Assembly (NCBI RefSeq): GCF_963576545.1
Contig: NC_083638.1
Location: forward strand, 6,498,659-6,562,658
Origin: Limanda limanda
Lineage: Eukaryota; Chordata; Actinopteri; Pleuronectiformes; Pleuronectidae
Length of the DNA: 64,000 bases
Direction of reading: 5' to 3'
A model generated the notes under the pieces. It saw only the letters and a program-made list of their open reading frames with translations. It was not told where the DNA came from and searched no databases. This document shows, piece after piece, positions 58,144-64,000 of the stretch. Each line of letters begins with the position of its first letter. Position 1 is the first letter of the stretch. Both the position numbers and the translations under genes were made by a program.

Positions 58144-61100
58144 CCTGGTGGTGGTTTCCTATAGTACAGACACTCTTCACCCCCTTTCAACCTTGATGAC
58201 ATCACAAGGGGTCCCCTGCAGATATTTGTGTTGTTGTTTATTATAATTAATAATTAATAAATAGAAACATAAAGTGAAATTGGTGGTTAAAGATAATAAG
58301 AGCAGTTCTAATGTTGAAAAGCTTACAACCGGTATATTTTCTCTCCCTGCTCTTCTTCTGTTTCTTTGTACATTTCCCATTGTTGTCATTGCTGCTGTGA
58401 CTTTCATGGACTCGATGCCTTGAACTCAGCAGAAGCTCCGTGTCAAAGCCAGATTGATAAAAGTTTCATTGTCTCTTCTTAATCCACTTTACTTTCACTT
58501 TAGAAAGTTGTACATCCTCTTGTGGAGATAAGGTCCCGATCAGAATGTGAGAGCCACCTCTTCTATCATCTTGATGTAGCCCGGCGCTCTCGAGAAAAGC
58601 CGCTCGGATGATGTGGAGGTGTGGGGGTGTGGGGGTGTGGGGGTGATACATTTACAAGGATTACCGGGTAATTCTCAATGCAGAGGGAGCTTATTCAATA
58701 CAAATCCAGCTCGCTCTAACAAAGGAGAAATGACTGAGACATGATGAGAGGTGATTTCAGATGATCCAGAGCATCAGTGTCAGCGAACATTTTCTCACAT
58801 GATACCAGGATCTGTTTTCTGTGAACTGACGTGTTCCGTCTCTCAGGTGTCGGATGATTCATGATAACTTACAGGAGAGCCCTTGGATTCCAATAGCTTT
58901 GTTTATTATGTAATGTGTTCTGACTCTGAGTCTGATGTGATTCAAATTAGCAAATGGCCAACTTGTTGAATGCTAAATAGGTTGTCATCACATCAAATGC
59001 GTCAGGTGCTTGTGTAATACTCACGTACCTGAAGAGAGCCACTGTGTGTTTATCCAGTGCAACACAAACCTTTTAAAAAGATCAAGGAGCACTCTGGGTA
59101 TTACTGATGTTCTACAATGTGGTAAAAACCTTGATCACAGTGCAGATACAGTTTATGGGAAAGATGCATTATGCTATATTTCTCTCGCTGATAACATCTG
59201 AAGGTGACACACAATCTTTTTCAAATAAGCTCTTTCATTTTCTTTTTCGGCACGTGTGAATCTGACAGGGTGCAGTTTATGAGAGAGACAGGAAACCAGG
59301 GCAGAGACGGACGGGAAGTGACATCAACTCAGATCCAGCGGCTGAGGCACATCACATGTCTGAGGCTGCATCTTCACCAGGAGACCGGACGCCACCATGA
59401 AATTAATTCAAATTTCTCCTGTGATACTGAAATACTGACCTGTGATCATGGTGTGTGTGTGTGTGTGTTTGTGTGCATTCATTCTAATTGTCATCTTCAT
59501 CGTCATTAAAACATTTCTCCAACCAATTTTTTTAGTTTTGCTTTAAAGTGATGTTGTGATGTTGCTGATATATTTATCGTCATATATTTGCTTTTACGTG
59601 TGGAAGTTATCATGTGTCACAGCTCTGCACTTATTTATTTAATATCTTGATTTCTCTTTTATTTACTTTTCTTGCTTTGCCGTCAAAGCACTGTGATGGA
59701 AATCTGAAAATACAAGAGGGTGGAACACCAAATTTGTCTTTGTGTATTTAATAGAGGCTTTCTGCAGAGAGGATCAACACAGAGAGTCACAGGGATCTCA
59801 GAGTGAAGATGCAGAACAGTCAAATGCAAGGATCTTATATAGGAGAACTAAGGCTGTTTGTCTGAGCCAGTTCAGACTGGTTCTGTAGGCGCAGTTTGAG
59901 ACAGGAATCAAAACACAGGGAACTGATTTACATATGTTTCCTTTGGAGATGGAGCAGGCATAAATTCAGTTCTTTGGAGAGTAAATAAGTGACAAAAAGG
60001 TTTTAAAGGTTTCAGGTCCTACAAGTTTAGATCAGAAACAGTTCAAAAAGTATTTAGATAGGTCTGCAAAAACTTACTTTTCAACTACAAAATAGGTTTC
60101 AACCACACTTAGTTATTTTTCCACGACAGCACTTTTGTAAATCATTTTCCTTTAGCTCTCCCTTATTCTTTGTAAATCTAGAATTGGACTATACAATTGA
60201 TTAAATAGCTCAATTGAGTCTTAACCTTACACATATATGTAGGTTAAGTGAGTATATGATGCCAGTATAAGTTTCTAGGGGTCAGTGGTATCAGATCAGG
60301 TTGGAAGTGTCTTGTCCCGACGACACAGCTGCAAAGAAAAGATTAAGTGATTTGACAATTTCCCCCAATCAATTCTCTTTGATATTCTAGGAGAATTAGC
60401 AGCGAGAGAAAAGCCGAAATTCACTCATGCCTGTCGAGGAGCTGTGAGCAAAACACATTACAATTCAAGAGTGAATTGGCAGCCGATACCCCTGATTACT
60501 TGTTTAACTCATTTAAAATACCCTGGAAAAACCTTACAATTAAAGCTCAAATGCGGCACTCAGACAGTTGAATAAACTGTGTGACTTTCCCCTTTCCCCA
60601 GGTAATAAGAGGACAGACGTCAGCGCCCCCCCCCCCCGTCCAGGTCGTCTGTGCCAGTCGGTCTGGGTCACCTTATAGTGTCCTACATCTCTATTTCAGC
60701 TTTCACTTTAATCCGAGAACAAACACGATCTTTATCCGGCGAATCCTCCGGATGCAGATCATCCCGGGACAGACCCTTCCTTTTCAATTGATGGGTAGAT
60801 AAAAGTAAAGGTTAGAGCTAATATCCTTGCCGCTCTGCCACTTGTCATTATAATGAAATTCACCTGAGTCAACTCCCCACAGTGTCAACTTCTGAGGGGG
60901 AAAGAAAAAAATCCTATTGATCGAGAGAGTTGTGGGGGATTCTCCGAAGCATTTTCACAGCACATTTCACCGCATCAGCACAGCCTCGGGCCATCAGAGT
61001 GAAAGCGGCAGACTAGTGTAGCTCTTGAGGAGCAGGGGGGGGGGGACTTGATACAGGTGAAGTGAATATAATGATTTCGCTTTTGACATGCCAGGGAGAC

Positions 61101-61439
61101 GGGAGCACTTCAGGGCTCGGTGGCAGAATCCCGGCCCCTTGATCCCTCGCTGTAGACTATTGATCTGACATGTGAGCTTCTGTATTTTAGGGCAAAATAG
61201 TTCAAAAGATACCAAAACACATTGTTAGTTTTCCTTTTCTGTCTGCGGCAGCATCATCACAGTGATTATTTTTATGTTTCTGCCATTTCTTTCTTTCTTT
61301 TAGTCCATTGCAATTGCAGCATCTCAGGCTCTGTTATAATAGAAGCACAACTTTATCAGTAGCAGCTTTTAAAACGGCAGCAGCACCAGAAAGGTTAGTG
61401 CCACAGATACGTACATGTACTTTCCATTTGTCGGTGAAA
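58144..61439. other. Stretch without a supported gene
   Basis: It holds a small G-rich minisatellite (58617-58644, TGTGGGGG units), a short TG tract at 59452 and a candidate conserved non-coding stretch at 60350-60545. No supported exon. Confidence 0.4.
58617..58644. repeat. (TGTGGGGG)3 minisatellite
   Basis: Three tandem units with G5 runs plus a partial one. Only three runs of three or more G are present, so an intramolecular four-run G-quadruplex is not complete on this strand. Confidence 0.85.
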
Positions 61440-61630
61440 CCTCACATTCACATTCATCCCCATCTTCATCCGTACTTATGTATGAATGCTGCTTCTCCAT
61501 TGCTAATAAATCCCACTTGCATTGGGCTTCAGTGTCTTGCCTAAGGACACTTTAACATGGAGACTGTAGGCGCCGGGGATCAAACCATCAACCTTAGGGG
61601 ACGAGCCACTCTTCCTCCCAAACCCCATTA
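61440..61630 (-). repeat. tRNA-like SINE remnant (ttgcctaaggacac family)
   Basis: Ggcttcagtgtcttgcctaa, ggacactttaacatggagac, gccggggatcaaaccatcaa and ccttaggggacgagccactc are in the order of a common fish repeat (ttgcccaaggacacttcgac, ggggatcgaaccac). On the minus strand GGTTTGATCCCC is a B-box-like remnant. Boundaries are approximate. Confidence 0.6.
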
Positions 61631-61755
61631 ACTCATCCCATTTCACTGAGTCAGATTATCGAGCTTCATGTCTGTATACTTACTTGATCCGTGACTTTAT
61701 TTTGAAGTGCTGACAGTTTGTGATCAGACTTCCTGCCTCTACCCTGACATCAAGT

Positions 61756-61890
61756 TGATTTTTATTTATGAAGCACCTTTCAAAACCAACGTTACAAGGT
61801 GCTGTACAAAACTAATATTAAGATAGAAACAGGAAATAACACAAAAGACTAGAAGAGTAAAAACTGCAAAGGGAAGACGGTTCCAGAGAT
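61756..61890 (+). repeat. Dispersed repeat fragment (tttatttatgaagcacctttca type)
   Basis: Ttttatttatgaagcacctt, tcaaaaccaacgttacaagg and tgctgtacaaaa match a widespread fish repeat. It continues with an A-rich part and ggttccagagatgggagcc. Confidence 0.5.
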
Positions 61891-64000
61891 GGGAGCCATT
61901 ACAGAAAATGCCCAACTCATCCTCCTCATCATATTCTTAAGTACATGTCAATACAATCTGAAAATCTCATCTGCCTTTCAGTCCAATATGCAAATTCAAG
62001 ACTCTTCTGCAGGGTCTTCATAAACTTTAATATTGTGGAATTATTAAGACAAATCACCAGGAGATGGAATTTTAAACTGACTCTGGGAGTTGATGTTAAT
62101 CAACCGGCTAACAACACCTGAAAAAAAGATCTGCCAGCAATTGTTTCAATCAGCAAAATCCACAGTAACTCTGTTAGGATGAGAAGTTTATCTCTTCATA
62201 AGATCTGATAGAAAAACATTCCCTTATATTTCAAGTTCTAATCTGCCACCATTGTCAAAACCTGCATATGTGCAGACAGGTGTTGTGACAGTAAGGTTTA
62301 CATTGAATTAATATATATACTATACTGCTCTGTATATACACCAAGTATTTTAACACATGAAACATAATATATATTTATGTATAGTGTACATATATATCAG
62401 CATAAACATTGATTATGTGTGTTTTCTTCTAAATGCATAAAGTAAATGTTATCATTCTTTGTAATAAAGGCTGATTGTTAAATACATTGGAGTGGTAGCT
62501 ACGTATAGCAGCAGTAAAAATGTCTATTAAAAAACCTGGTGGCTGTATCCTCAATATTAGTTAAACAAATAATAATAGTAATACATTTTAATACTAGTAG
62601 TGATATTTATAGTACGAGAGCAGCCATATAGCTGTGGATTTGCAAATAACATTAAATAAGTAATAATCTAAACTACAATACGCTTCACACTACTCCACCG
62701 TTAGGTATCATTAGTATTAACGTCGTGGCTGATCTCTAGAGTCTGAAACCATAAAGCAGATTATTACTGAGACTGTGAAAACAGGGCTTGGTAACAGTTG
62801 AAGGGAGATGATGTAAAACTGTGCTTAAAAATACATAAGGCTTTTTTTTTTAAAGACCAACTCAGAGTCAACACCGTGCCTATGATGGTAAATCTATGTC
62901 TGGAGCAGATTTGTGTCATGCCTCATTTATTACAGACTCCTGCAATATCATTTTTATTTATGAATACAATATTTATTAAATGGAAGTTATATATTTTCCA
63001 GGAGCAAATAACAGGATTGTTGATTATCTCTTGTCATCAGTCAGAAAGTCATTTACTGCGAGAAACTTACAGCTGCAAGTTGGCACTGAGTTCTGCTGGC
63101 AGAGCAATTAAAAGAAAATGCTTTGCTGACAAACACTTCGAGCCAAAGGTTAAATAAAACAGTTTTGGCCTCAGAACGAAGCCGAAGACGCATAATCATC
63201 ACCGGGGAAGATGTTCTGTTTGATGGGGAGAGGGAGAATCAGCCCTTGAACCACAAACCTTAGTCCCCGGACTATCAATTACAACAACGTGATTTATGGC
63301 ATCTAAGAGTGGGCTCGGGTCAAGCAGAGCCAACGCCGAGCACTTACTGAAGAATGCATTTATGTGATGATAATTAATAACCCTGATAATGGTGGTTACG
63401 CTGTGATGGGGTTCACGGAGGCAACCTCCAAATTGTAGAGGTGAAGAGCATGAAACCAAACGCCCCACTGGCGTTTGGTTCAAGTATCTCTCTGCTGTCA
63501 GACATGCACTGTGCACAATGTTATGGATGTGAGAACACAAAGGTCCAAGTCAGCTGCTCGAGATATTTTACAGAACTTTCCCTGCGTGAGCCCTTGTGAA
63601 AACACGACGCAGACAAAGACGTCAACTTGGAAAGACGATGAGATAGGTTACTTTTTTGGCTGATTGGGCCTGATGCCAATGTTAATATGCTGAAAACAAA
63701 AAGCTGTCCACCCTTCACCTGAGTGTTCCGGCCATTCTCCTGTTGTTGTAAATGATCTGAACCCAGACAATCCCCGGCTACATTCCTCATATGTGATAGA
63801 AAACATGTTCTTGGAAACCTTTCCCACAGTCCATGTCTGACAACAATTAATAAAAGATGACATTCAACACACTTCAACTTACATTTCAGACACATGTTTG
63901 CATTTTTTCAGGTCTCAAATATGACTGTAAACTGTTTCCCTGGTCTGCAGACATGTACTGGATGGTTCTTGAAAAACGATTGGTGCCTTTTTTAAATTTG
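61891..64000. other. Stretch without a supported gene
   Basis: AT-rich with tatata runs near 62310-62400. The stretch 63240-63420 has balanced composition and a TGATAATTAATAA core and could be a conserved non-coding element. The frames are not recognisable. Confidence 0.4.

Noticed and set aside
58617..58644. G-quadruplex
   Set aside because: Only three G-runs of three or more are present on the strand, so a four-run intramolecular structure is not supported.

Overview
The window looks like nuclear DNA of a ray-finned (probably percomorph) fish. The reasons are a split gene with consensus GT/AG introns, many (CA)n/(GA)n/(CTAT)n microsatellites, tRNA-derived SINEs, a hAT transposon copy, a palindromic MITE and several dispersed repeats I recognise from teleost genomes. 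There is no bacterial-style gene packing. Most open frames over 60 codons are chance frames or run through simple repeats.

The one gene I can reconstruct with confidence is on the + strand: a teleost MUC15 (mucin-15). Three coding exons (9061-9931, 13154-13324, 15019-15125) join in frame, with both introns in phase 1, to give 382 residues: signal peptide, Thr/Ser/Asn-rich mucin ectodomain with 18 N-glycosylation sequons, one transmembrane helix and a short conserved cytoplasmic tail. A possible untranslated first exon ends near 4249, and a polyadenylation signal lies at 15284. The first coding intron carries a 984-bp composite tetranucleotide array.

Layout: 1-5.7 kb holds a dispersed repeat, an unidentified candidate exon on the minus strand (1050-1269), a SINE (1982-2316), a GA microsatellite and a CpG/YY1-like promoter patch (about 5.53-5.63 kb). 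From 4.2 to 15.3 kb is muc15. From 15.3 to 64 kb I find no confident gene. That part is AT-rich intergenic or intronic DNA with scattered repeats: a LINE-type 3' fragment (17.3-18.06 kb), SINEs (28.3, 34.1, 37.6 and 61.5 kb), CA arrays (25.0, 37.3 and 51.2 kb), a 263-bp tandem duplication (42.9-43.5 kb), a MITE with an internal hairpin (53.7-54.3 kb) and an internally deleted hAT element with an intact 8-bp target duplication (57.4-58.1 kb). Several low-repeat stretches read like candidate conserved non-coding elements.

In mammals MUC15 lies inside an intron of ANO3 on the opposite strand. I looked for anoctamin exons on the minus strand and found none I could defend, so whether this window is a giant ano3 intron or true intergenic DNA stays open. 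I did not find a defensible new biological system here. The best leads are the giant intronic array, the unidentified exon-like pieces and the structured transposons.
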